Origin: Roseospirillum parvum
Lineage (GTDB): Bacteria; Pseudomonadota; Alphaproteobacteria; Rhodospirillales; Rhodospirillaceae
Assembly: GCF_900100455.1 (NCBI RefSeq)
Contig: NZ_FNCV01000011.1
Span: 21,792-85,791, forward strand
Direction of reading: 5' to 3'
DNA length: 64,000 nt
Shown here in pieces: positions 42,801 through 50,286 of the stretch (the stretch's first letter is position 1; the number at the start of each line of letters is the position of its first letter). A program made the translations under genes and the position numbers. The notes under the pieces were generated by a model. It was given only the letters and a program-made list of their open reading frames with translations, was not told the origin of the DNA and searched no databases.

Positions 42801-43327
42801 GCCTCGCCGCTGGCTCCGGAGATCACCCCCAGCTTCTGGACGATTTCGGTCAGCCGCACCACGTCCTCGGCCGAGCGCCCCATCTCGCGGGCCCCCAGGG
42901 CGCCACGCTGGAACATCTCGACCATGGACTCGAAGCTGCCGCCGGTGTCGTTGGAGATCTCGAGCAGCCGGGCCTGAACGGTGGCGGCGTTGCCGAAGCC
43001 GTCGGTGGCGACGCGCAGGCGGGCCTGAAGGGCGTGGTAGGCATCGGCGGTTCGAAAGGCGCTTTCGGCCAGACGCAGGCCGCCATAGGCGGCGGCGGCA
43101 TGGTACAGGGCGCTGAGGGCGCCCACCGTGCCCCGGGCCCGGCCGCCCATGTCCTCGACCGCGCGCCCGGTCCGCCCGGCCCGCTCGGACAGATCACCGA
43201 GGGCGCCGCCGGTGCTGCGGGCGCCGCGTCCCAGCTTGTCCAGTTCGGCCCGCGAGACCTGCAACTCGCCGCGCAGGTCCGAGCCGTCGCCGGTCAGCCG
43301 GATGGCCAGGGTCAGCCCTTGCGACAC
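39827..43327 (-). CDS. Tape measure protein
   Basis: 1166 aa from GTG 43327 with a strong GGGAGGAA site. It is the longest phage gene after the STAND cargo. N-terminal tape-measure domain (FRTADAYHALQARLRVATDG, MQFSQALTSGVMRAEEFNSV), hydrophobic middle (VTAGVAGAALGGRLTAALAG; LGVAVTGATVAIGWLA), then long Ala/Glu/Arg coiled coils with a repeated unit (AEELALRVRHAGDESGELEV and AETEELALRARYAGDETGEL), and a tail-end domain. Sets tail length; about 1170 residues predict a tail near 170 nm by the usual 1.5 angstrom per residue rule. Confidence 0.92.
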   Translation of the reverse strand: MSQGLTLAIRLTGDGSDLRGELQVSRAELDKLGRGARSTGGALGDLSERAGRTGRAVEDMGGRARGTVGALSALYHAAAAYGGLRLAESAFRTADAYHALQARLRVATDGFGNAATVQARLLEISNDTGGSFESMVEMFQRGALGAREMGRSAEDVVRLTEIVQKLGVISGASGEALKAGGMQFSQALTSGVMRAEEFNSVMENIPAVGVAIAEGLGVSTGRLRQMVLDGQVLSEDVFEALLSQSEKVNAQFEQIPLLLLRARQAAGKTLSQQIGEMDTDLGLTAGAAEALQAVADNGEAVRAVLEAVAVTAGVAGAALGGRLTAALAGSAGGWLRNARAIKQEHEALLAEQAALRGAFLPDRQRLVAVNAQVAASERRLAAVLLSGATATGRLSVATRALTGARAALGGVVGLLGGPLGVAVTGATVAIGWLATQQTAAEQATRAHTAAVEAFEDAQRQARGAVSETTEAIQAQTGAAWQNARRLAEESLAQAEDALAFQRQLLRHADDGVFALPWKDATHTFRDLMAEWEAGRIEVDALADGLRALGDAAPEWKDTTDQVIEAAAAYGAAETAVARAAAQLKRANGEALTPAEEALLGIAEAGQEASREVDRVGTVSDRARERLQGLNVEVSRMRAALDLYSAGGDLGGVEQFLDTSVRRQEAAELARDSGIPAGDVEARLARVETTGQLLDLARRVATTEERAATVRRQSLALVERAVALGLSEARAADLRAGVEREYAAAVAKTAREVDTAARQAREARADLRAGLAAEAEELALRVRHAGDESGELEVQLRLLRMRRELEAAGVTDAAALVAALEEQVRAIEAGTQALEARRVVDRQAARLAAETEELALRARYAGDETGELQIQLRLLELRRELEAAGLKDVDAILARREAELRANAAVAGELERQAEALQRQAALLDGITGPADSYRQSMADLAALLDAGAISAEQYAAKARDLRLEMLAYATDAASGFERGWLRVQQTIEDTASVAEDAVVNAYNNMEDALVDFITTGEADFSDLIDSMLADITRLAIRTMAMQGLEALGATGADGGLDLSGLFSGVGDLFSGLFGAATGADMVVGGRGGTDSKVVAIRTTPGESIHVRTPAQRAATFGHEVGHVTAPIRPTVNQYISTPDADSFRRSQRQVATSAGRSLNRQMRRNG

Positions 43328-43711
43328 CTATTCCTCCCGTGGTTGGCGCCGCCGGGGGCGCCGTTCCTCCCAGGCGGCCAGGGCGGCCGCCTCGCAGATG
43401 CCCAGGCGGTCGAGCAGACCGGGCGTCACCGCCACCCCGTGCGCCGCCGCGACCACCGGCAGGGCGGTCAGGTCGAGCCCGACCCGCAACCCCTCGGCCC
43501 AGCGCCATTGCGTGCCCATCGCGCAGAACAGGGCGAAGGCCTCGGCGTTTTCCGGCCAGACGGTGATCCGGCGGCCTGGGCGGGCGGCGCGGCGGGTCTC
43601 GGTCGCCACCAGGTCTTCCGGCGCCCCCCAGGCGGCCAGGTCGCGGGCGCTGTCCTGGTCGGCGTCCGGCGGCGGCGGGCCGACCGCCCAGGCCCGGGCC
43701 GCCGCGCTCAG
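43328..43711 (-). CDS. Tail chaperone GT-type extension (DUF1799), read by -1 frameshift
   Basis: About 127 residues (LSAAARAWAVGPPPPDADQD to REE) with no usable start codon of their own near the N-terminus; the reading frame is open back through the slippery site. FALFCAMGTQWRWAEGLRVG is the DUF1799 core. It lies directly after the slippery heptamer of the upstream chaperone gene and before the tape measure, where lambda has gene T. Translation is therefore predicted as a fusion of about 243 residues with the upstream 116-aa protein. Confidence 0.7.
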   Translation of the reverse strand: MSAAARAWAVGPPPPDADQDSARDLAAWGAPEDLVATETRRAARPGRRITVWPENAEAFALFCAMGTQWRWAEGLRVGLDLTALPVVAAAHGVAVTPGLLDRLGICEAAALAAWEERRPRRRQPREE

Positions 43712-44058
43712 TTTTTTTCCGGCCCTTCCCCGGCCAGGGCGGCGAAGAAGCCCAGAACCAAGGCCCGGCGCAGCCACACGGCGTGGCCCAGGACCCAATC
43801 GCGCACCGGCGCCGACCAGGGCAGCGGGTTGCCGTCGGCGTCGGCCACCCCGGACCAGTCGCGCACCACCCGGCAGGCAATGGCCCGGTCGCGCTGCGCC
43901 GCCGGCACCTTCAGCAACTGCTCCAGTTCGTCGTCGGCGATCAGCTCGTAGGTGACGCTGATCTCGTGGCTTTCGCTGCGCCCGCCGTCCACCGGGCGCC
44001 GCGCCGTCACCGGCCAGGTCAGGTGTTGGGGCTTTTCGATCTCAAGGACCAGGGTCAT
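43708..44058 (-). CDS. Tail assembly chaperone (gpG-like)
   Basis: 116 aa from ATG 44058: MTLVLEIEKPQHLTWPVTAR, then SESHEISVTYELIADDELEQ and a helical C-terminal half (DWVLGHAVWLRRALVLGFFA) ending GPEKN. Size, place between tail tube and tape measure, and the slippery site at its end all match lambda gpG-type chaperones that hold the tape measure during tube assembly. Confidence 0.75.
   Translation of the reverse strand: MTLVLEIEKPQHLTWPVTARRPVDGGRSESHEISVTYELIADDELEQLLKVPAAQRDRAIACRVVRDWSGVADADGNPLPWSAPVRDWVLGHAVWLRRALVLGFFAALAGEGPEKN
43711..43717 (-). other. Programmed -1 frameshift slippery heptamer A AAA AAC
   Basis: On the minus strand, GG then seven A, C, TGA. Zero-frame codons are GAA AAA AAC TGA. 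Slipping one base back gives AAA AAA CTG AGC and enters the DUF1799 frame. A AAA AAC is a classical strong slippery sequence, and the stop codon directly downstream favours pausing. Directly readable from the sequence; use is inferred from the lambda G/GT precedent. Confidence 0.8.
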
Positions 44059-44105
44059 GGGCGGATGCCTTGTTCTTGGGAAAGGTGGTTGGGGGCGGGA
44101 CCCGG

Positions 44106-45032
44106 TCAGGCGACCACCAGTTGCCACTCGTCATTGCCGGCCGAGGGCTTCAGGCTGAGGTCGAGGGTCAGCATGGCGGTGCCGTCGCTTTCGCCTTCCG
44201 AGGGCATCCCCAGCTGCGCCGCCGGGGCGTTGACGGTGACCATGTTGCCGGCCGTGGTGCCGTGCTGGAAGGTGACCAGGCCCCGGGTGTGGGCGATGGC
44301 CAGGGCCTCGGGATCGAAGGTCGCGGTGTCCGGTTCCTCGATCACCATTTCGCCGGTGGCGGCGCGGTCGTTGATGTCCACCCGCTCCTGGTTGACCCGG
44401 CTGATGAAGGGGTGACTGTTGCCCAGGGCCAGGGTCAGCGATTGCAGGATCGGGGTTTGGCCGAAGGCGGAAAAGGCGCCCACGTTGGCCGGCTCGGCCG
44501 GCAGGGCGGTCTGCCAGCCGCTCCAATCGATGGCCGGCAGGGTGTCGTCGGCCGCCGACTGGTAAAGCCCGGTCATCTCGAAGGCCAGATGGGGCACGCT
44601 GGAGCGCTCGATGACCACGCTGACCGTGCCCCGCGCCCCGACCACCTTGCGTCGCTTCCTGTCGCGGTAGAAGTACAGGGTGCCGTCCTCGAACCCGGCG
44701 CTGATCGGGTCATAGGTGACCGAAACCCCGGCCTCGATGGTTTCCGACAGGCCGCACATCCTGAGCAGGCTGCCGTAGGGCGGCGCGTCCCCCGCCGTGC
44801 CGGCGCCGCACAGCCGCACCTTGAAGCTGGCGGTGACGTTCTTGCCGACCAGGAAGTGATCGCCGGCCCCGAGGAAGGCCTGGGTGCTGGTGTCATCGAT
44901 CCGGGTTGCCTGCGGTGACACCGTGAAGTCGAAGGCGCGGATGGAATCGGCGGCGGTGGGGGTGGCGTCGGTGCCGTAGGCGCCGCTGTTGACGGCGGCC
45001 AGCAGGACTTTCAGGCGGTCGCTCTTGGGCAT
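44106..45032 (-). CDS. Major tail tube protein
   Basis: 308 aa. SDRLKVLLAAVNSGAYGTDA at the start, beta-rich body with GSLLRMCGLSETIEAGVSVT and FYRDRKRRKVVGARGTVSVV, a pattern of long-tailed phage tube proteins. Located just upstream (in phage order) of the chaperone genes, the standard site. Longer than lambda V but with the same place. Confidence 0.82.
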   Translation of the reverse strand: MPKSDRLKVLLAAVNSGAYGTDATPTAADSIRAFDFTVSPQATRIDDTSTQAFLGAGDHFLVGKNVTASFKVRLCGAGTAGDAPPYGSLLRMCGLSETIEAGVSVTYDPISAGFEDGTLYFYRDRKRRKVVGARGTVSVVIERSSVPHLAFEMTGLYQSAADDTLPAIDWSGWQTALPAEPANVGAFSAFGQTPILQSLTLALGNSHPFISRVNQERVDINDRAATGEMVIEEPDTATFDPEALAIAHTRGLVTFQHGTTAGNMVTVNAPAAQLGMPSEGESDGTAMLTLDLSLKPSAGNDEWQLVVA

Positions 45033-45048
45033 GGTCGGGTTCCTTCAC

Positions 45049-45285
45049 TCAGGCGGGCGAGCCCGGTTCCCCGCCCGTCCCCCCGGGCGCGCCACCCTTT
45101 TCGCTGATCTTGATGCTCTTTTGTGGCGACCGGGTGGTGGCTGGGGAACCGGGGCGGGCGGGCGGGGAACTGGCGGCGGCGGGGCCGGCGACGGGGCGCA
45201 GGCCGTCCCGGGTCTTCTCGTAGCGACCCCCCAAACGGTCCGGCGCGGGGGGCGTGTAGGTCGGTTGGCTCGTCGGTTGGCGCAT
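45049..45285 (-). CDS. Small phage hypothetical protein
   Basis: 78 aa from ATG 45285 with AAGGAGC ahead. Composition is disordered, Pro/Ser/Arg-rich (PAAASSPPARPGSPATTRSP). No motif. Spacing from neighbours is under 20 bases, so it belongs to the tail operon. Confidence 0.6.
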   Translation of the reverse strand: MRQPTSQPTYTPPAPDRLGGRYEKTRDGLRPVAGPAAASSPPARPGSPATTRSPQKSIKISEKGGAPGGTGGEPGSPA

Positions 45286-45299
45286 GGCTTGGGGCTCCT

Positions 45300-45761
45300 T
45301 CAGCCATAGGTCCGGGTGACGATGCGCAGCACGACGCGGTGGCACAGCACCCCGGCGAACATCACCGGCCCGCTGTCGACCACCGAGGGACCGGCCTCGC
45401 CGGTGGCGGGATCGACCGTCGAGCCGACGGCGCCGCCCAGGGTGGTGTCGGCCAGGAAGGCATCGCGCACCGTCTCCACCAGATCGTCGAAGGTCAGTTC
45501 GCTGGCGGCGGCGTCGTCGATGGCGGCCAGACCGGTCAACGCCCATTCGTGCCACTCATCGACGTGGGCCAGGCCCCGCGCCAGGCGCTGCCCGGCGACC
45601 CGGCGGACATGCCAGCCCAGCAGCCGCTCGCCGGTGGCGTACAGGGCGGCGAAATCACCGTGGCGCTTGGCGTAGCGCTCGAAGGGATGGACCCGGCCGA
45701 CCTCCGGCACCCCGGACAGGGTGGCGACGATGGCGGCGCGGTGGGCGGCCAGGGTGCTCAT
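45300..45761 (-). CDS. Tail terminator-like phage protein
   Basis: 153 aa from ATG 45761: AAIVATLSGVPEVGRVHPFE, GWHVRRVAGQRLARGLAHVD, EWALTGLAAIDDAAASELTF. A short protein with alternating alpha/beta composition at the place normally held by the tail terminator. Overlaps the previous gene by 4 bases. Family not certain. Confidence 0.6.
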   Translation of the reverse strand: MSTLAAHRAAIVATLSGVPEVGRVHPFERYAKRHGDFAALYATGERLLGWHVRRVAGQRLARGLAHVDEWHEWALTGLAAIDDAAASELTFDDLVETVRDAFLADTTLGGAVGSTVDPATGEAGPSVVDSGPVMFAGVLCHRVVLRIVTRTYG

Positions 45762-46273
45762 CGCGCCCCCTCGGCGGCGATGCGCCGCCCGATGCGGGTC
45801 AGCATGGCGCCGAACAGGCGGCGCACCGCCGGCTCCCGTTCGGCCCACACGTCGCGGAAGACGAACTGCCCTTCGGTGCCGCGCCGGGCGATGGCCCCGG
45901 CGATGGCGAAGGCGGCCGAACGGCCCTCCACCCCGGACAGCCCGAGGCGGGCCTGCACCCAGTCGAGGATCGGCGCCACCGGCGGCCGGTGGGGTTTGCT
46001 GCCCAACTCCACCGGCACGGCATGGGCCACGGCGGTGCCCACCTCGCCGACCACGCGGGCGCCCGTCACGGCGGGCCGGCGGGCGGCGATGGAGCCGCGC
46101 AGCAGGTTGGTCGCCCCCACCGGGGCGCGCTCCTTCAGTTCGCGCTCCAGGTACAGTTCAGCCTCCCAGGTGGTGGCGACCAGTTCCTCGGCGGCGATCC
46201 GTGGGGCGGTGGCCAGGGCTTCCTGGAGCGCCGTCAGACCGGCCAGGTCGATGCGGTAACTCTGACGGCTCAT
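45758..46273 (-). CDS. HK97 gp10-like head-tail joining protein
   Basis: 171 aa. YRIDLAGLTALQEALATAPR, EAELYLERELKERAPVGATN, LLRGSIAARRPAVTGARVVG and VPVELGSKPHRPPVAPILDW are the usual gp10/neck pattern (amphipathic helix, RAPVxTGxLRxS-like, VExGT). Forms the neck. Overlaps both neighbours by 4 bases. Confidence 0.75.
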   Translation of the reverse strand: MSRQSYRIDLAGLTALQEALATAPRIAAEELVATTWEAELYLERELKERAPVGATNLLRGSIAARRPAVTGARVVGEVGTAVAHAVPVELGSKPHRPPVAPILDWVQARLGLSGVEGRSAAFAIAGAIARRGTEGQFVFRDVWAEREPAVRRLFGAMLTRIGRRIAAEGAR

Positions 46274-46935
46274 CGCGGGCCCCCGTAGGCGCGCGACACC
46301 AGGCGGCCGAAGCGGGGCGGCAGGTCGCGGGCGGCGCAGGCCGACCGGGGCACCTGGGCCTTGATGGCGGCGGCGTAGACCCCGGCCAGGTCGCGGGCCC
46401 GGGCGGCGTAGCGGGCCGAGCGCCCGCCGTGGTCCACGGTATCGGCGGCGAGCGTGCTCACTTCCTCGCCGGCCGTCGCGTTGGCCAGTTGGCGCAGCAG
46501 CAGGGCGGCGGCCAGGCACTGGAGCGGCTCGGCCAGGGCATCGGGCACGGTGGCTTCGGTGTCGCTCAACAGGTACGGGCTGACCAGGTGGGCCAGGACC
46601 TCGTCGCCCACCGCCGGGCCGGCCTGGGCCCGGATCACCACCAGGCCCACCGCCGGCAGATGCCGCCACAGGCCGCCCGGCAGCGCCGCCGGCGGGGCCT
46701 GATCGGGCGGATGCTCCAGGCCCGGAACGCCGCGCACATCGGCCGGCAGGGTCAGTTGATGGTGACCGGCGTCCCGGGCCTCGACGGTGAGGCGCGCCGA
46801 ATGGCGGCGCGGGGCATCGGCCGACAGCCGGGCCACCGCCTGATCCAGGGCCCGCGCCACGTCCCCGGCCGCGACGGCGCCGGAGGCGTCGGCGAGCAGG
46901 GCCTGGATGGCGGCCAGATGATCGGCGCGGTCCAT
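46270..46935 (-). CDS. Head-tail connector region protein, unassigned
   Basis: 221 aa from ATG 46935. Helical, Ala-rich (RADHLAAIQALLADASGAVA; LQCLAAALLLRQLANATAGE) with no motif I recognise. Its place directly after the capsid gene suggests an adaptor or connector. Ends overlapping the gp10-like gene by 4 bases. The 176-base gap before it contains a strong hairpin. Confidence 0.6.
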   Translation of the reverse strand: MDRADHLAAIQALLADASGAVAAGDVARALDQAVARLSADAPRRHSARLTVEARDAGHHQLTLPADVRGVPGLEHPPDQAPPAALPGGLWRHLPAVGLVVIRAQAGPAVGDEVLAHLVSPYLLSDTEATVPDALAEPLQCLAAALLLRQLANATAGEEVSTLAADTVDHGGRSARYAARARDLAGVYAAAIKAQVPRSACAARDLPPRFGRLVSRAYGGPR

Positions 46936-46989
46936 GACGGGCGGGCTCCGGTCGGGTGGGCGGGAAACGGGTGGTCGGGAAACGGAAGA

Positions 46990-47026
46990 CCGGGGCGGGC
47001 GGGTGGACGGTGTCCGCCCGCCCCGG
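46990..47026 (-). terminator. Strong GC hairpin between capsid and connector genes
   Basis: CCGGGGCGGGCGG (46990-47002) pairs perfectly with CCGCCCGCCCCGG (47014-47026), a 13-bp stem with an 11-base loop in the 176-base space after the capsid gene. No T-run; it may attenuate transcription between high-level capsid and lower-level tail genes, or stabilise the capsid mRNA end. Confidence 0.5.
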
Positions 47027-47111
47027 CCGGGGCGCGTGGTGACAGCGGGGAGGGGCGGCGGCCCGGGGGTGGTGGGCGGCGAGGGACCGGGCCGCGCGCC
47101 GCGCCCCGCCT

Positions 47112-49373
47112 TTAGGCCACCACGGCCTTGTAGAAGGCGCGGTGGTCGGTGGCCGCGCCGGAGTAGATGTGGCGAATCTTGTAGTCGATGCGGTCGTTGG
47201 TGAAGAGCGACCCGGCGGCCGGGTTGTCGGCCACCCACAGCTCCGGTTCCTCCTGGCCGTCCAGGAAGCCGATCTCGGCCCCCGGGATGTCCATCGGGTC
47301 GGCGGCCAGCATCCAGTCGTTGGCGTCGGCCCACCAGGGCACCGGGATCACGTCGAGGACCAGGGACTCCACGAAATCGCGGTCGTTGTTGGTCGAGCGG
47401 CGGAACAGATCGACCGCCGATTCCTCCAGTTCGGCCGGCACGCACAGCGCGCGCGGCTGGATCCACAGCGGCTCGCCCGAGTCCAGTTCCTGCTGGGTCA
47501 GCATGGCCAGCCGGCCGGCCGCCACGCTGGCCGCGTCCAGCGCCGCCGAGCCCAGGTTGCCGTGGCTGGCGTGGAACAGGGCCACCCCGTCGTAGGTGGT
47601 CACCGCGTTGTCCACGAACAGGGTCCAGACGAACTTGGACAGGGTGCGCTTGGCGGCCCGGCCCAGCTTGATGGGGATGCGGCGCACCGCCCCCACATCG
47701 TCGTTCTTGATCATCTCCAGGGTCACGCTTTCCAGGCCGCCGCGCTTGGTGACGGCGTAGGTCGCCTTTTCGTCCGAGGGGCTGGACAGGGCGGTGTAGG
47801 TACCGTCCTCGGCCACCCCGGGCAGGTCGCCATAGCCGCCCCAGCGGGTCCGCTCCTGGGTCCGGAAATCGGGCACCGAGGTCACGTTGACCACCCGCCG
47901 CCAGCTGTCCATGGGCGTCTGGTTGCGGTAATCGGCCAGCATCCGGCGGGTCATGGAATCGCCCAGCACGTTGGCCAGGGTGTCGCTGCCCAAGGCCTCG
48001 CGCAGCCGGGCCTGATCGCAGCGGCGGGGATTGCCGGTGACCTCGACATCGCCGGTGATCTCGCCGTAAAGCTGCTTGATCGAACGGGCGTCGCGGTGGT
48101 CGCGGTGGGTGGGATCGAAGAAGGCGTCCAGGGCCTCGCGCACCTTCTCCGCGCGGTCCTGCACCAGATGGATGGTGCCCCCGCCGCCCAGGCCGGTGAC
48201 ATGGCCGCCGCCCAGCCCGCGCAGGTAGGCCAGTTCGGCTTCGACCGCCTGATCGACATGGCTCTGGGTAAGGTGCTCGGCGGCGGCCTCGCGCAGGGTG
48301 GCGATCACCCGCGCGCGGGCCGGTTCGGGCAGGGCCGAGGCGCGGACCCGCTCGGCGGCGGCCTCGCGCAGGGTGGCCAGACGGTCACGGTCCGCCAGGG
48401 TCCGGCTGACCCGGGCGTCCACCTGTTCGTCCACCCGGGCCCTGATCTGCGCCTCGGTCAGCCGGGCGGTGGCCGGGGGGGCGCCGGCGTTGTTGGCCGC
48501 CGGGGGCGCCGCCGTCGGCCCGGGCAGGGCCTCGCGCAGGCGGGCGGTCAGCTCGTCCAGGGTGGCCTGGGCGAGGTCGATCCCTTCCAGCAGGTCGGGG
48601 CGCGCCTCGCGCAGCAGGGCGATCAGTTGGTCTCGCGTCATGGCGTCCTCTCGGGGCGAAGCGGTCGGGGGGTGATCGGTGCCGGCGGCGGCCGCGCTGT
48701 CGGCGGCGGCCTCCAGGACGCGCAGAAGCTCGCCCCCGGCCCCGGGATCGACGATCAGGTCCACCGAATGGACCTTCAGGAACTTGGTCGCCGCCTTCAC
48801 CGGGCGCCCCTGAAGGCGGGCGGGGCGGAAGCGGGTGGTGGCGTCGATGGACAGGCCCCACAGGTTCATGCCCCGGCCCACCGCCTCGACCATGCGCGCC
48901 GGCATGGTTCCGGCGCTGGCCAGCACCTCCAGCACGGCCCGCACCTCGCCCTCGGTATCCGGGTTGGCGCCGTCCACCCAGCGCGCCTCGACCAGCCGGC
49001 CGAGCACCGCCTCGGGGTGCTTGCCGTGACCGGCCAGGTGATCGCGGTCCGGCTTGACCAGCACCTTGACCTGATCGAACAGCCCGTCCGCCACCGCCTC
49101 GCGCAGGACGGCGGGCGGGTAGAGGTTGCCGTTGCCGCTGAGGCCGGCCTGGATCACCCGCACCTCGAAGCGGGTCCCGGTCCGCCCGCCCGGCCCCGGG
49201 GGCAGGACGGCGGCGGCGCCGGAGGCGCCCCGTTCGGTCAGGATGGCGCCGGAGGACTCGGCCTGCCGGCCCTCGATGTCCTGGCCCGGCGCGCCGGGGG
49301 TGGCCTCTTCCAGGCCGGGGTAGTCGTCGGCCAGGGACTCGCGCAGGCGGGTGATGGGATCAGGGGTGGCCAT
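47112..49373 (-). CDS. Fused prohead protease/scaffold-major capsid protein
   Basis: 753 aa. The N-terminal third looks like a prohead protease (FEVRVIQAGLSGNGNLYPPA, KVLVKPDRDHLAGHGKHPEA, VGRGMNLWGLSIDATTRFRP) followed by a charged Ala-rich scaffold-like section (residues about 230-380), then a capsid domain (residues about 440-753: NQTPMDSWRRVVNVTSVPDF, RWGGYGDLPGVAEDGTYTAL, TVAKRTLSKFVWTLFVDNAV-like core). In many phages these are separate genes. An internal ATG at 48641 with a GAGAGG ribosome site would give a 509-aa scaffold-capsid product from the same frame. Maturation by self-cleavage is inferred. Confidence 0.8.
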   Translation of the reverse strand: MATPDPITRLRESLADDYPGLEEATPGAPGQDIEGRQAESSGAILTERGASGAAAVLPPGPGGRTGTRFEVRVIQAGLSGNGNLYPPAVLREAVADGLFDQVKVLVKPDRDHLAGHGKHPEAVLGRLVEARWVDGANPDTEGEVRAVLEVLASAGTMPARMVEAVGRGMNLWGLSIDATTRFRPARLQGRPVKAATKFLKVHSVDLIVDPGAGGELLRVLEAAADSAAAAGTDHPPTASPREDAMTRDQLIALLREARPDLLEGIDLAQATLDELTARLREALPGPTAAPPAANNAGAPPATARLTEAQIRARVDEQVDARVSRTLADRDRLATLREAAAERVRASALPEPARARVIATLREAAAEHLTQSHVDQAVEAELAYLRGLGGGHVTGLGGGGTIHLVQDRAEKVREALDAFFDPTHRDHRDARSIKQLYGEITGDVEVTGNPRRCDQARLREALGSDTLANVLGDSMTRRMLADYRNQTPMDSWRRVVNVTSVPDFRTQERTRWGGYGDLPGVAEDGTYTALSSPSDEKATYAVTKRGGLESVTLEMIKNDDVGAVRRIPIKLGRAAKRTLSKFVWTLFVDNAVTTYDGVALFHASHGNLGSAALDAASVAAGRLAMLTQQELDSGEPLWIQPRALCVPAELEESAVDLFRRSTNNDRDFVESLVLDVIPVPWWADANDWMLAADPMDIPGAEIGFLDGQEEPELWVADNPAAGSLFTNDRIDYKIRHIYSGAATDHRAFYKAVVA
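48639..48652 (-). promoter_or_regulatory. Internal ribosome binding site and ATG in the protease-capsid gene
   Basis: GAGAGG (48647-48652) lies 5 bases before an in-frame ATG (48639-48641, MTRDQLIALLREA). It would start a protease-free scaffold-capsid protein, in the way lambda expresses Nu3 inside C. Confidence 0.6.
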
Positions 49374-49376
49374 GGG

Positions 49377-49643
49377 TCAGCCCTCCTTGCGCCGGGCCGG
49401 GACGGGACGGCGGGCCCCGGCGGGCGGGGCCGGCGGAAAGGCCAGCTTGCGGCCATCGACGGTGACCACCACCAGGCGCTCGCCGTGGTCGCGGAAGGCG
49501 AACACCTCCTCGACGGCAACGCCCACCGCCTTGGCCGCCTGGGCGGCGGTCAGCGGGGCCGGGGGCGCGGCGTCGGACTCGCCGGGCGACGGCGCGGCGG
49601 GCGTGGCCGGATCGGGGGTGGGGGAAGCGGCTTTGGCGGCCAT
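49377..49643 (-). CDS. Small phage protein before the capsid gene
   Basis: 88 aa from ATG 49643. A low-complexity Ala/Pro N-terminus (ASPTPDPATPAAPSPGESDA) precedes LTAAQAAKAVGVAVEEVFAF and RLVVVTVDGRKLAF, an HTH-like then beta-hairpin composition. First gene of the capsid-tail operon, about 70 bases after the palindrome at 49711. Function unknown. Confidence 0.6.
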   Translation of the reverse strand: MAAKAASPTPDPATPAAPSPGESDAAPPAPLTAAQAAKAVGVAVEEVFAFRDHGERLVVVTVDGRKLAFPPAPPAGARRPVPARRKEG

Positions 49644-49682
49644 GGCGGGCTCCGTCCTTGGGGTGTGCCGAAGGTCGGAGGG

Positions 49683-49730
49683 ATCATGGCGTCGCCGGGC
49701 CGCCGCCGGCGACCTGAAGCGCTTCAGGTC
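49683..49730 (-). promoter_or_regulatory. Palindrome and -10-like element, candidate Mor/C-type phage promoter 1
   Basis: The perfect 20-bp palindrome GACCTGAAGCGCTTCAGGTC (49711-49730) is followed, on the minus strand, after 22 bases by CATGAT (49683-49688). A near-identical palindrome occurs at 62821-62838 with a CATTCT at the same distance. Both lie just ahead of an operon start. Mu-type middle/late promoters lack a -35 and use an activator bound at a dyad there, so this may be the activator site. Confidence 0.5.
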
Positions 49731-49836
49731 GGGCGCTGGAGGGGCCGCGAAGGGGGGAAGCCGGCACAGCATGGCGCCGCGCCGGGGGGGAGGTCAACGG
49801 GGATGGGGGGCCGCCTGCCATGGCGACCGCAAGTCA

Positions 49837-49931
49837 CGTCGATTTCTGACGGGGTCTGACGGGGGCAGGGTACGTGAAAGCCGTCCAACGGCAACCGGGG
49901 GCCGCGAAACCCGACCCCCCGTCAGAATCGC
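49837..49931. repeat. Regulatory-type intergenic element, copy 1 (left of the STAND gene)
   Basis: CGTCGATTTCTGACGGGGTC (49837-49856) and, 62 bases later, CCGTCAGAATCGC (49919-49931) are nearly complementary and bracket a hairpin-prone segment (CTGACGGGGG with CCCCCGTCAG at 49856-49865 and 49916-49925). The same two motifs in the same order occur at 54965-55051. The stretch 49644-50286 holds no convincing gene besides these elements and the palindrome at 49711-49730. Confidence 0.7.
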
Positions 49932-50286
49932 TTTCCATGGCTTTGTGGTGGCGGGGGCCGTCAGGGGCGCGCGGGCAGATCGGTGCCCTCGGGGCGAAAA
50001 GCCGGGGGCTTGGGCCCGCCCTTGGGCTTCTTCACGTGGAACCGGCTGACCTTGCTAGGTGGTGGTGCTTGGCCTGGGAACCATGGGCGCGGTCGGCTCG
50101 GGCGTCGGAGACCATTCACACGCTCGCCGCCGAGGTCATGAGGTTCCCGGAGGCGTTCAGCTTTCTCTCTGGCTTCCGAACCACATCATGCGGCAGGTGT
50201 CCACTGGAACAGGCGAGAACGCGCGCCAATAAGAAATGGGGGCAGGAGGTATGGTCCAAAGCCCTTGGTGGAGCAAAACGCGTGCC

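Noticed and set aside
39962..43951. A 1329-codon plus-strand open frame opposite the tape measure gene
   Set aside because: Antisense shadow; the minus strand holds tape measure and neck genes with ribosome sites and overlaps.
49961..50035. A 25-codon minus-strand fragment (VKKPKGGPKPPAFRPEG) ending before the element at 49837-49931
   Set aside because: It might be the tail of a gene cut by the STAND insertion, but there is no supported start or family, so I did not list it.
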